Shown here: positions 1 through 8,231 of the stretch, in pieces
Layout of the letters: each line of letters begins with the position of its first letter
How positions within the stretch are numbered: position 1 is the stretch's first letter
NCBI GenBank assembly: GCA_041393415.1
Contig: JAWKKE010000005.1
Span: 1-64,000, forward strand
Source: Thermoleophilia bacterium
GTDB lineage: Bacteria > Actinomycetota > Thermoleophilia > UBA2241
DNA length: 64,000 bases
Direction of reading: 5' to 3'
Made by a program: the position numbers and the translations under genes
The notes under the pieces: generated by a model
The model's input: the letters and a program-made list of their open reading frames with translations, nothing else
The model's database searches: none
Told to the model about the DNA's origin: nothing

Positions 1-293
1 TGCGGCTGTTGCGCGCGACGCGCGCCCGCGACCGTGCCGAGTGTCTGGCGTGCTCCGTCGCCGACTCCTGCGGCGGCGAGTGCTGGGTGCAGGCCCACTA
101 CGCAGCGCGAGTCCGTGGGAGGCCCGCCGGCTACACCGCGCCGTTTCCTTACTGCGAATTCGTGCGCCCGCTGCTCGAAGAACTCACCACGACGGCGACG
201 GCCGTGGCCGCAGCCAATCGAGGCGCTGCCGACGCCGGCGGCGGCCAATCCTCTGCCGGCGCCGCCGCTTACTCCCTGTTCGACTGTATCTGA
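1..293 (+). CDS. C-terminal end of a radical SAM/SPASM-domain protein (5' truncated by the window)
   Basis: The reading frame is open from the window edge (first full codon at position 3), so only about 96 C-terminal residues are present. They carry a cysteine cluster of spacing C-x2-C-x5-C-x3-C followed by a Pro/Tyr stretch and a final cysteine before a Leu/Glu-rich helix (YCEFVRPLLEEL). This is the usual layout of a SPASM domain, which holds auxiliary 4Fe-4S clusters in radical SAM peptide-modifying or sulfatase-maturing enzymes. The catalytic CxxxCxxC region lies outside the window, so substrate and exact family cannot be read. An Ala/Gly-rich tail follows. The next gene is convergent, with 43 bp between the two stops. 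Confidence 0.65.
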   Translation, partial: RLLRATRARDRAECLACSVADSCGGECWVQAHYAARVRGRPAGYTAPFPYCEFVRPLLEELTTTATAVAAANRGAADAGGGQSSAGAAAYSLFDCI

Positions 294-336
294 GGATGCT
301 AGCCGCGCGGGCGTGACCCGCGCACCACACCGGCCG

Positions 337-1884
337 TCAGCTGGCGTCGCCGAGACAGTAGAACCAGCCGTCGCGCGAGCCGACATAGATGCAGCCGTTC
401 CAGATGATCGGCGTCGACTCGATGCCGTCGCCGGCGACGTACTGGTCGCGCTCTTTGATGGTCACCGTCCAGTACTTGCCATCGTTGTTGGCGCTGGGCA
501 GCGCACCCTCATCGCCCTGCTGCGCCTCGGCATATGCTATGTCGTAGAGGTGCACGCGCATGTCGTAGCCGGCGCAGACGATCGTGTCCGCAAGCAGGAG
601 CGGCGTAGTGATGGCGCCGGCGTTCCAGAACTGGCCGATCTCGACGGGCGTCGCCAGACCGGACTCAAGATTGGGTCCCTTCACCTTCTTGTCGGCGAGC
701 GTGTCCTGCGAGATCACGTGCATGTAGCCGTCGAGGCTGTTGAAGGCGGCAAGGGCCGGGCGAGAGCCGTCGAGGTTGTAGTCGTCGTTGACGGCGCACG
801 ACCCGATCACGCCGCCCTTCCACTCCCCAACCTTGCGGTCCGGAGTCGGCAGATACCACTCCGTCGCCTCATCCGCCGGCTTGCTCGGATCGAGGCAGAG
901 CACGCCACCCTTCCCTTTGATGTACTCCTTCTCCACAGAGACGAGGAGCTTGTTGCGCCGTGTCGGCACAGCGGTGCCGTCCATGTCGCTACCGACGAAG
1001 TAGTCCCACTCGACGGCGAGATCGCTGCGCCGGAGGCCGTAGACATGGCCGGCGCCCGAGCTGATGTAGAGCCGATCGCCGAGGGCGGCGACCGACGCCT
1101 CGAGGACGAGGTTGCCCTCGTGCGAAGCGGCGCGCTCGTCGCCCAGCAGCTCCGCCTGAGCGAGGATGGCGGGCTTCTGGTAGCCGAGCCACGATTCGGT
1201 CGTGAACGGATCGAGCGCGTACATGATGCCGCTCTCGACGCCGATGTACTGGCGGCCGTCGAGGAAGATGCCGCTGCCGTCGCAGTCGCGGCTGTAGCAC
1301 TCGGTCTGCGGCACTGGCAGTCGCCAGAGCTCGTGGCCGCTGCCGAAGGTGAGCGCGCGGTACGGAGCCACGCGCGCGTCGACCAGCTTGTAGGGGTAGC
1401 CACGGCGCGAGCCCGCGAGGACGATGTACTTGTCGTCCTCGCCGCTCGGGTGCGGATTGGCGAACACGCTCGGGCTGCCCTTAATGATGTCGTCGAACTT
1501 GTACTTCCACACGACCTCGCCGCTGACCGCGTCGATCTTGCGCAGGTTGTAGTCGTAAGCGGGGACGATGAGGTACGGCACGCCGCCGTCGACGACGAGA
1601 CTCGGTTGACCGGTCCAGCCGCTGCCGCGCCACTCGCCGGCGGGGTCGTCGTCGTACTTGCCCGAGCTCCAGCCGCTGCCGAGCCGGACCTTCCAGAGCA
1701 GATCGAGGCTCTTGGGCGCCGGCCCCAGCCCGTAGAAGCGCCGCGAGTAGTTGCCCAGAAAGGTGCCGATCTTGACGCCGTCGCCTTCCAACGCAACCAC
1801 AGGCGCCGGCGACACGGCGGGGAAGGCGGCCGCGGCGGATGTTTCGCCGCCGCAGGCGCAGGCGGCGGCGCGCCAGATAATCAA
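337..1884 (-). CDS. PQQ-type beta-propeller protein, probably membrane-anchored and extracytoplasmic
   Basis: About 515 residues with repeated blades of the PQQ-enzyme/BamB type, for example GEVVWKYKF, IYVGSRDGWFYCL and LYISSGAGHVYGL, in which a Tyr/Gly-rich strand precedes an Asp/Leu strand. No catalytic residues are evident, so a binding or scaffold role outside the membrane is likely. The listed start is a TTG at 1884. The frame stays open to a stop at 2011-2013, and the codons just before the TTG read as an Arg-rich stretch and then ALLLLIVLAALIIW, a clear N-in signal anchor. No ATG, GTG or TTG lies in that extension. A nearby ATG (1983) is in another frame, so the true start is upstream and may be hidden by an indel. 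Confidence 0.7.
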   Translation of the reverse strand: MIIWRAAACACGGETSAAAAFPAVSPAPVVALEGDGVKIGTFLGNYSRRFYGLGPAPKSLDLLWKVRLGSGWSSGKYDDDPAGEWRGSGWTGQPSLVVDGGVPYLIVPAYDYNLRKIDAVSGEVVWKYKFDDIIKGSPSVFANPHPSGEDDKYIVLAGSRRGYPYKLVDARVAPYRALTFGSGHELWRLPVPQTECYSRDCDGSGIFLDGRQYIGVESGIMYALDPFTTESWLGYQKPAILAQAELLGDERAASHEGNLVLEASVAALGDRLYISSGAGHVYGLRRSDLAVEWDYFVGSDMDGTAVPTRRNKLLVSVEKEYIKGKGGVLCLDPSKPADEATEWYLPTPDRKVGEWKGGVIGSCAVNDDYNLDGSRPALAAFNSLDGYMHVISQDTLADKKVKGPNLESGLATPVEIGQFWNAGAITTPLLLADTIVCAGYDMRVHLYDIAYAEAQQGDEGALPSANNDGKYWTVTIKERDQYVAGDGIESTPIIWNGCIYVGSRDGWFYCLGDAS

Positions 1885-2184
1885 CGCCGCCAGAACGATG
1901 AGAAGGAGCAGCGCAACACCACGCCGCCGCCGTACCTGACTGCGGCGTTCCGCGGATCGGCGCGCCGGGCGCCGGGGGATGCCATTAGAGGTCGCGATGG
2001 GCGAACAATACTACGCGCGGAGCCGCGTTGCCCATCGCGCGCGACCTCCGCTTCCTCCACGCGGCCACGCGCCGGTCGAAGCAACCACGTCGGCGAGCGC
2101 TACACGTCCCGGCAACGGCGGCGCCGTTCGGTCGTTCTCGATACGATGGACAGCGCATCCATAGAGACGACGCGGGAGGAATTC
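1885..2184. other. Intergenic region between divergent propeller and peptidase genes
   Basis: This 300-bp stretch separates the minus-strand beta-propeller gene from the plus-strand peptidase. Its left part (1885-1990) almost certainly encodes the Arg-rich N-terminus and membrane anchor of the propeller protein, judged from the open minus-strand frame. The right part should hold the peptidase promoter. The sequence around TACGAT (2142-2147) could be a -10 box, but no matching -35 box was found. The Shine-Dalgarno GGGAGGA of the peptidase lies at 2174-2180. No RNA gene or repeat was seen. Confidence 0.5.
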
Positions 2185-3252
2185 ATGGCGACCGACCTCG
2201 AGCTGCTTCGTGACCTCTGCGCCGCACCCGCGCCGACCGGCTTCGAGGCGCCGGCCCAGGAGATCGTCCGCCGGCGCCTCTCCGCCCTCGGCGCCGTCCA
2301 GGGCGACCCGCTCGGCAACCTCTGGGGCGACGTTGTCACCGAAGGATCACCGCACGTCGTCGTCACCGCGCACAGCGACCAGATCGGTTTGATCGTCACC
2401 TACGTGGACGAGCACGGCTACGTCTCCTTTGCCGGTGTCGGCGGCATCGACGCACAACTCCTCCCCGGTCGCCATCTCATCGTTCACGGACCCAACGGCC
2501 CTGTGCACGGCGTCGTGGGCCGCAAGCCGTCGCATAAGATGACGAAGGAGGAGCGCGCCAGAGCGCCAGAGCTCAGCGATCAGTGGCTCGACCTCGGTGC
2601 CGCCACGCGCGAGGAAGCACAAGCTCTTGTGCAGGTCGGCGATCCCATCACCTTCCCCGCCCAGTGGGTGCCGCTGATCAACGAGCGCTACGCCTCGCCG
2701 GCCTTCGACAACCGGGCCGGCGTCTACGTCTGCGTACGCGCCCTCGAACATTACGCCGCGGCGCCGGCGGCAGCGCGCTTCACGGCGCTCACCACGGTGC
2801 ACGAAGAGACGACGTTCATGGGCGCCCGCGCCATGTCACGCCGCTGGCAGCCGGACGTCGTCATCGTCGTCGACGTCGACTTCGCCAGCGATGACCCAGG
2901 ACTCGACGCCAAGAAGCTCGGCGGCGAGGTCAAGCTCGGCGCCGGCCCGGTGATTCACCGCGGCGCCGGCAGCAATCACGCCCTCGTCGAACTGGCGCGC
3001 GAAGTCGCCGCCGCCGAGAACATCGCGGTGCAGATCAAGGCGGCGCCCGGCGCCACGAGCACTGACGCGGAGGAGTTCATGGCCAGTGGGCAGGCGGCCA
3101 CGCTGTCACTGAGCCTGCCCGTGCGCAACATGCACTCGGCGGCCGAGGTGATGCAGCCGAGCGACGCGGAAGCGGGAGCGCTTCTCGCCGCCGGTGTCGT
3201 GCGCCGACTGGCCCAAGGCTGGGCGCGCGAACGCTTCGTCCCACGCGCCTGA
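2185..3252 (+). CDS. M42-family metallo-aminopeptidase
   Basis: A 355-residue dinuclear metal aminopeptidase of the M42 (glutamyl/deblocking aminopeptidase, cellulase M) family, expected to be cytosolic and to trim N-terminal residues from peptides. Visible metal-site residues are H63 and D65 in AHSDQIG, D175 in FDNRAG, E207-E208 in HEET, D230 in VVDVD and H317 in NMHS. The length is typical of the family. The start at 2185 was chosen because GGGAGGA lies 4 bases upstream. An in-frame ATG at 2146 has no such site. The long open frame further upstream is non-coding. It is a single-gene unit facing the VWA gene across a 9-bp gap. Confidence 0.9.
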   Translation: MATDLELLRDLCAAPAPTGFEAPAQEIVRRRLSALGAVQGDPLGNLWGDVVTEGSPHVVVTAHSDQIGLIVTYVDEHGYVSFAGVGGIDAQLLPGRHLIVHGPNGPVHGVVGRKPSHKMTKEERARAPELSDQWLDLGAATREEAQALVQVGDPITFPAQWVPLINERYASPAFDNRAGVYVCVRALEHYAAAPAAARFTALTTVHEETTFMGARAMSRRWQPDVVIVVDVDFASDDPGLDAKKLGGEVKLGAGPVIHRGAGSNHALVELAREVAAAENIAVQIKAAPGATSTDAEEFMASGQAATLSLSLPVRNMHSAAEVMQPSDAEAGALLAAGVVRRLAQGWARERFVPRA

Positions 3253-3260
3253 GCGCCGCT

Positions 3261-3965
3261 TCAACGCAACACACGGTTCGCGACCTCGAGCATGCGCGCC
3301 GGAAGATCCCGGTAGGCGCGCACCGGAAAGACGTCGCCGTGGCCGGCGTCGGCCAGGCGCCGGCACAACTCGGGGTTCATCTTGTAGTCCTCGGTGAGCA
3401 GCACAAACAGCCGCGGGAAGCGGTACGCGTGCGGCAAGGGATCGCGTCCGGCGGTCACAACACCGTCGGTGATCAGTAGGCCGCTGCGCCGCGGGTTGCG
3501 GCCGCGCTCCAGCTCGGCGGCGCCGCGCTCGAGCCCCGCGGCGATGTTGGTGTAGCCGTGTACCGGTTGATCGAGCATGCGCCGCACCACCTCGATCGGC
3601 GCGTCGGCGACCTCGAGAGGAGTAAGCGTGCGGGCGCTGTCGGCGAAGCTGACCAGCGCCAGATCCTCGGGTCGAAGCTTGAGCGCCAGCACCGCCGCGG
3701 CAACCGCCGCGATGGCCATGTTCTCGCCCGACATCGAGAGCGAGGCGTCGACCATGAGCACCACCTGGTGACGGCGCTCCTCGCGCCGCCGCGCCCACCA
3801 GTCGCCGATCTCCGGATACGGCTTGCCGAGCTGATGCTCGATCGTCGCTTCCACATCCAGCTCACCGGTATGCGCCTCACGCCATGGTTCGCGCACGACG
3901 TGCGTGGCGCCGCGCAGCGGACCGAGGAGGCGCGCGGCGCGAGCCAGAACCTCCCGCGCCGCCAA
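3261..3965 (-). CDS. VWA-domain protein paired with a MoxR ATPase (start unresolved)
   Basis: The listed frame gives 234 residues with a von Willebrand A fold. The metal-ion-dependent adhesion site D-A-S-L-S sits at residues 73-77, with a Thr in YTNIAAGL and an Asp in LLITDG. Such proteins act with MoxR AAA+ ATPases in metal insertion or complex assembly, and the MoxR gene lies directly upstream. The TTG at 3963-3965 is the only standard start, but plausible protein sequence continues upstream without a stop up to the moxR stop at 4217 (for example RRLGSSELRLYAERL just before the TTG). That would give about 318 residues. No ATG, GTG or TTG occurs in the extension, so the N-terminus may rely on a rare start, translational coupling or a corrected indel. 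Confidence 0.75.
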   Translation of the reverse strand: MAAREVLARAARLLGPLRGATHVVREPWREAHTGELDVEATIEHQLGKPYPEIGDWWARRREERRHQVVLMVDASLSMSGENMAIAAVAAAVLALKLRPEDLALVSFADSARTLTPLEVADAPIEVVRRMLDQPVHGYTNIAAGLERGAAELERGRNPRRSGLLITDGVVTAGRDPLPHAYRFPRLFVLLTEDYKMNPELCRRLADAGHGDVFPVRAYRDLPARMLEVANRVLR

Positions 3966-4216
3966 ACGCTCCGCATACAGACGTAACTCCGAGGAGCCGA
4001 GGCGACGGTCGCTGCGCGTGAGGTTGATGGCGACCGTCCAGCCGTCCAGCGCCTCGCCGGCGACACCGAAGCGCGCCGCCAGACTCTCGCGGGCAGCGGC
4101 GCCGTCGAGCCTTGGGGCGGGATCGTCGGCAGGCTGGTAGAAGCCTCGGACCTCGACACGCCCCGCGTGCCGAAGCGGCTCGCCGGCAGCTCCGAACCGC
4201 TCCCCGGCGAGAGGCT

Positions 4217-5149
4217 CTAGGCTTTTGGGCGCATCCCCTCCGTGGCCGGCGCCAGCGCCACATCCGGATCTTCGCCACGCTCGACGACCAGTGCAAAGAC
4301 GTCGTCGAGCGCCCTACCGAACTCTGCGTCGATATCGTCTCGCAGCTCGACGCGTGTGGCCAGCGCCGCCCCGGCAGCGCGCCGCAGGACGGCCGGCGTG
4401 ACGCCGCCGCAGGCGTCGCCCTGCGCCGCCCAGAGCCGCTCCGCCAGCGCGACGGTGGCGATCGCCCCGCGCACCGACGCGCCCTTGCGAAAGCGCGGGT
4501 GCACGCGCGTGGCGCGCGTAAGGCGTACGGCCATACCAGCGAGTTGCGCATCGTCCGTGGCCGTCTCCAGCATCACGATCTGCATCTCTTCGGCCGCCGA
4601 TTGGTATCCGAGCGGGAGATGCTCGAAGCGATCACGAAGCGCCTCCGAGAGGTGCCCGGTGGCCACGTACTCCACGGGATTCTGTGTGGCCACCACCTGA
4701 AACCCCTGCGCCGCCCGCACTTCGCCGATGTGCGGCACTTGCAGCAGACGCTCGTCGAGCGCCGGCAGAACGACGTTCTGCACCGACTCGGGCATGCGAT
4801 TGAGCTCGTTGATGAAGAGCACACCGCCCTCGCGCATGGCCTGCACCAGCGGCCCCGGGCAAAAGGACGTCTCGCCGTACCCCTGTTGGAGGACGAGCGG
4901 CGGGTCGAACCAGCCGGTGAGCTTGGATTCCGTGTAACGGTCGTCGCCGTCGACCCGGTACGTGCGCCGGCCAAGATGCTGGCACACGGCGAGAGCGACG
5001 GTCGTCTTGCCCACACCGACCGGCCCTTCGAGCAAGAGATGCCGTCCTGCGTCGAGCACGGCCAGCGCGAGAGCCAGCTCGTCGGCGCGGCCGACGATCC
5101 CGTGCTCGCGCTGAATCCTCTCAATCGGCGTCACCGACGTCCTCCCCAT
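4217..5149 (-). CDS. MoxR-family AAA+ ATPase
   Basis: A 310-residue AAA+ ATPase of the MoxR group. Walker A is GPVGVGKT at residues 42-49, Walker B is LFINE at 111-115, and the sensor-1 segment VVATQNP is at 152-158. MoxR ATPases act as chaperones that, with a VWA partner, remodel or insert cofactors into target complexes; the partner gene follows immediately. The target is not visible. Start: ATG at 5149, though a GTG at codon 6 lies 6 bases after GGGAGG and may be the real start. The 3' end overlaps the extended frame of the VWA gene, consistent with coupled translation. Confidence 0.88.
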   Translation of the reverse strand: MGRTSVTPIERIQREHGIVGRADELALALAVLDAGRHLLLEGPVGVGKTTVALAVCQHLGRRTYRVDGDDRYTESKLTGWFDPPLVLQQGYGETSFCPGPLVQAMREGGVLFINELNRMPESVQNVVLPALDERLLQVPHIGEVRAAQGFQVVATQNPVEYVATGHLSEALRDRFEHLPLGYQSAAEEMQIVMLETATDDAQLAGMAVRLTRATRVHPRFRKGASVRGAIATVALAERLWAAQGDACGGVTPAVLRRAAGAALATRVELRDDIDAEFGRALDDVFALVVERGEDPDVALAPATEGMRPKA

Positions 5150-5342
5150 TCACCGCTCCAGTCTAGCAGCCGAGCAGCGGGCCACGACGGCCAGACCGAG
5201 CAACACGCAGTTGACGCCGGAGGCAGATGCGCCCGGCGCTGCCGCGACACAACTCGCAGCTCAGCGGCGAAGTCGGCCGTCGGTCCTCGCGGCGTGCGAC
5301 CGCCCACGGCACTGCACTCGCCGCCGGCGACGGCGAGGCCCG

Positions 5343-5840
5343 CTAGTCGGCCTTGACGACCAGCACCGGCAGCGTAGAAGCCTTCACGACCGCCTCGGCC
5401 ACCGACCCCAGAGCCAGACGGCTCAGTCCGGTGCGTCCGGTGTCGCCGACGACGATGAGCTCCGCGTCCTCACGCTTGGCGGCGTCGATAATGCACCGCG
5501 CGACGCCGCCGCGAGTGATCTCGAGCTGCGCCTCGACGCCGTTCAGCTCGGCCAGCCGCTGCGCAATGACCAGCGCCCGCAGCGCCGGATCGAGGCGCGC
5601 GTACTGCGCATCGCTGATCGGCAACTCGGGCACCCTGAGCTCGTCGATGCCGACGTCGACGTGCACGACATGCAGGCGCGCACCACTGATCTTGGCGATG
5701 AGCACCGCGTGTTGTGTGGCGCGCACCGCCGGCTCGGAGCCGTCGGTTGCCGTCAGCACGACCTTCAGCGTCGAGCTCACCACCCCGAGATCACTTAACT
5801 GCACCGTGGCCGCCGCACCCGTGACGACCGGTGTGATCAT
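5343..5840 (-). CDS. Universal stress protein (UspA family)
   Basis: A 165-residue single-domain Usp protein. The N-terminal strand KVVLTATDGSEPA carries the conserved Asp, and the C-terminal ATP-binding signature G-x2-G-x9-G-S appears in GDTGRTGLSRLALGSVAEAVV-type sequence near residues 137-157. That suggests an ATP-binding Usp of the MJ0577 type. These proteins are cytosolic and linked to stress or dormancy survival. The gene is monocistronic, has a recognisable promoter upstream (5874-5902), and is followed by about 190 bp of non-coding DNA before moxR. The start ATG at 5840 is preceded by a purine-rich GGGAGGGGGGAG tract. Confidence 0.9.
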   Translation of the reverse strand: MITPVVTGAAATVQLSDLGVVSSTLKVVLTATDGSEPAVRATQHAVLIAKISGARLHVVHVDVGIDELRVPELPISDAQYARLDPALRALVIAQRLAELNGVEAQLEITRGGVARCIIDAAKREDAELIVVGDTGRTGLSRLALGSVAEAVVKASTLPVLVVKAD

Positions 5841-5873
5841 CGGCTCCCCCCTCCCTCGACGACTCCCCTCACG

Positions 5874-5902
5874 ATCCTACCGCCGCCACGCACAAACGCC
5901 AA
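5874..5902 (-). promoter_or_regulatory. Putative housekeeping promoter of the universal stress gene
   Basis: On the minus strand TTGGCG (5902-5897) is followed after exactly 17 bases by TAGGAT (5879-5874). Transcription would start near 5867, leaving a leader of about 27 nt before the ATG at 5840. The match to the -35/-10 consensus is good but was judged by eye only. Confidence 0.45.
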
Positions 5903-5910
5903 CGATGCCG

Positions 5911-7158
5911 TTAGGAGAAATGCTGCACCAGCCACTCCGCCGGCAAGCGGAAGGCAGCATAGATGATCGTCAGCGCATGCCGCAGACTGTGCGTAGTGAC
6001 GAAGGCGTACCCGAGCGCGACGTAGAGAAAGGTCGCCGGGTAGCCGAGCCAGCGCCAGTACCGCTCGAACCACACTTCATGCGGAAGGCCGGCCTTCTTG
6101 CGCGCCTTACGGCGCGCCTTCGACCAGCGTTCGTAGCGCGCCACGACGACCAAGCCAGTGCCGTGATAGAGACCCCACACGGTCCAGTTGAGGCTCACGT
6201 AGTGCCACAGACCCATGGTGAGCATGCTGGCGTAAAGGCCCACCCACACGCGACGCGTGAGCCCGAAGACCGGAAAGTAGACGTTGTTACGGCACCAGCT
6301 CGAAAGTGAGATGTGCCAGCTTCGCCAGAAATCCCCCAAGTTCTGCTGCCAGAACGGGTAGTGGAAGTTCTCCATGATGCGAAAGCCGAAGAGAGCCGAG
6401 AAGCCGATGGCGAGGTCGGTGTAAGCGGACAGGTCGAAGTAGGCGCGCACGAAGACGATGATGCAGTAGGCGAGCGGCCAGAGAGGGTTGACGTCTGTCC
6501 AGTCGAAGGCCGGCTTGCCGATCGCCGTCATGATCTGGCCACAGTAGATCGCGATCACGAAGTCGACCACGAAGACCTTCTTGAAGTAGCCCAGAGCGAT
6601 GCGCCGCAGGCCGACGTAGAAGAGTTCGCGATCGAACGTCAGGCTCCGCTTGGAGTAGAACCCCTGGTACGTCTCGAGCGGACCGGCGGGGAATGTCGGA
6701 ATGAACATGACGAAGGTGAGCAGGCGCAGGAGCGAGTGTTCCTGGATGACACCGCGCAAACAGTCGAAGACATACTGCAGCACGCGGAAGACGAAGTAGC
6801 TGAGGCCGAGCGGCATGATGAAGTAGCGCACGATGACGTCGTCGCTCTCCCAAACCACCATGAGCGCCTGCTGCCCATACTTGCCCACGGCGATCGCAAC
6901 CACGCCGACCGCGACGACGAAGAGCACCGCGCGGCCACCACTGATGCGCTTGTCCGTCCACATCTGCACGAGCTGGTGAGCCCCGAAGATGAGCGCCAAG
7001 GCGATGGCCGCGAAAGCCGGGTGCAGGAGGCCCAGGATCGCCACCGACAAGGCGAGAAGAAAAGCCAGGCGGAATCTCTCATCGCGCAACACCACCCAGA
7101 AGGCGAGCAACGCGACGATGACAACGGGGACGACGTAGGGCGTGAAGAAGATCTTCAT
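5911..7158 (-). CDS. MBOAT-family O-acyltransferase, DltB/AlgI type
   Basis: A 415-residue polytopic protein with the MBOAT hallmarks: H282 in WRSWHISLSSWCRNNVYFP and H319 in GLWHYVSLNW, the candidate catalytic histidine. In DltB- and AlgI-like systems the protein passes an activated acyl group from a cytosolic thioester across the membrane for O-acylation of an envelope polymer. It is the last gene of a minus-strand operon (carrier protein, microprotein, ligase, SGNH protein, MBOAT) and overlaps the SGNH stop by ATGA. Its own C-terminus (EWLVQHFS) lacks the FxYxxF acyl-shuttle motif that some MBOATs carry; that motif is on the small protein at 9832-10038. The acyl group and acceptor are unknown. 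Confidence 0.88.
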   Translation of the reverse strand: MKIFFTPYVVPVVIVALLAFWVVLRDERFRLAFLLALSVAILGLLHPAFAAIALALIFGAHQLVQMWTDKRISGGRAVLFVVAVGVVAIAVGKYGQQALMVVWESDDVIVRYFIMPLGLSYFVFRVLQYVFDCLRGVIQEHSLLRLLTFVMFIPTFPAGPLETYQGFYSKRSLTFDRELFYVGLRRIALGYFKKVFVVDFVIAIYCGQIMTAIGKPAFDWTDVNPLWPLAYCIIVFVRAYFDLSAYTDLAIGFSALFGFRIMENFHYPFWQQNLGDFWRSWHISLSSWCRNNVYFPVFGLTRRVWVGLYASMLTMGLWHYVSLNWTVWGLYHGTGLVVVARYERWSKARRKARKKAGLPHEVWFERYWRWLGYPATFLYVALGYAFVTTHSLRHALTIIYAAFRLPAEWLVQHFS

Positions 7159-8219
7159 TGAGCCGCGGCGTCCTCATTCATGAGACGCACGAGCTCCTGC
7201 GCGAGTCGGTGCTGCCACACCTCTCGCCCCGGCTCGACGAGATGCGAGAGATCGTAGAAGGACGAGCTGGGTAGACTGAGCTCGTTGTTGAAGTCCACGT
7301 ACGCAGCATCGTAGCGCAACGCCAGCTCGTGCACCGGTCCCTGGTACTTCTCCTGTGCCACATCGAAGCGGCCATTCACGATCGCCTCGTTCAGCGGCAA
7401 CTCGACCAGAACGACGTGGAGCTCGCGCTCTTGGGCGCGTGCCAGCAGCGCCTCGAGGATCTGCAGGTTGTCGTCGAGGTTGAGCGCATAGACCGGGTAG
7501 CGCTGTTGGAGCCATTTGTTGACGAGCTCCTCTTTACGCTCGTCGCTGCGCACTTTGTCGGCACGGTAGACATGCGGCTGATAGGTATGCCTAAGACTTC
7601 CGCCGCCGAGCAACGCCTCCAGCTTGCGGTTCGACAGATCGGTGAGATAGGCAAGCGAACCCGGGATTATCGTGGCCGCGTCGCGCTCCGAGACATCCCA
7701 CTGATCCACAACGAACTCCTGCAACGCGGGACTCTTGAGGAGGAACTCACGTCCCTCCACTTGGTTGACGTTCTCCTCCTTGCTCGGAGTGAAGCGACCG
7801 AGGTTGACACCCACGAGGACCCACGCCGGCGTATTCGGCACGTTGTCGATCACCGCGAGGCTCTCGGCGAAATTCTGGTTGTTCGAGCCGAGATCGTAGG
7901 CGGTGATCTGCGGTCCGCCGAGCTCCGCGACGTCGGCGGCAAGCCCTTGACCGCTGACGATGGCCTCGCGCGCAGCGGACCCGCCGAGAAGGTAGATCGC
8001 CGGGCCCTCCGGCGGCGTCTGCTTGGCGTGACCCACGGTCCAGGAGACATACGTAAAGGAGTCGCGAGCAGTGCGCAAGCACCACTCCAGCGAGGCCATA
8101 GTCCACTGACCGCTGGTGAAGAACGCCTCCAGCGACGAGAGCGCCGGCACAAGCAGGAGTGCGGCGAGCACAAGGATGAGGGGATTCTTGGCCCGCAGAC
8201 CGCGGCTGAAGCTCGTCAC
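7155..8219 (-). CDS. SGNH-hydrolase-like acyltransferase, DltD-like role
   Basis: A 354-residue protein with an N-terminal membrane anchor (about residues 12-33) and an extracytoplasmic SGNH-like domain. The nucleophile candidate is S81 in LLGGSAARE, an Asn-rich block follows (DLGSNNQNF), and the Asp-His pair is D322/H325 in FYDLSH. In Dlt and alginate-acetylation systems the SGNH partner of an MBOAT takes the acyl group from the shuttle and places it on the polymer. Its position between ligase and MBOAT supports that role. Start: GTG at 8219, 5 bases after GAGGG; the ligase stop is 12 bases upstream. It is only distantly like classical DltD by eye, so the name is functional rather than orthologous. 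Confidence 0.75.
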   Translation of the reverse strand: MTSFSRGLRAKNPLILVLAALLLVPALSSLEAFFTSGQWTMASLEWCLRTARDSFTYVSWTVGHAKQTPPEGPAIYLLGGSAAREAIVSGQGLAADVAELGGPQITAYDLGSNNQNFAESLAVIDNVPNTPAWVLVGVNLGRFTPSKEENVNQVEGREFLLKSPALQEFVVDQWDVSERDAATIIPGSLAYLTDLSNRKLEALLGGGSLRHTYQPHVYRADKVRSDERKEELVNKWLQQRYPVYALNLDDNLQILEALLARAQERELHVVLVELPLNEAIVNGRFDVAQEKYQGPVHELALRYDAAYVDFNNELSLPSSSFYDLSHLVEPGREVWQHRLAQELVRLMNEDAAAQ

Positions 8220-8231
8220 GTCGTCCCTCTG

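Noticed and set aside
34..2184. A plus-strand open frame of over 700 codons running into the M42 peptidase
   Set aside because: Only the part from 2185 has family motifs and a ribosome site. The upstream part is antisense to the beta-propeller gene and has composition typical of a shadow frame.
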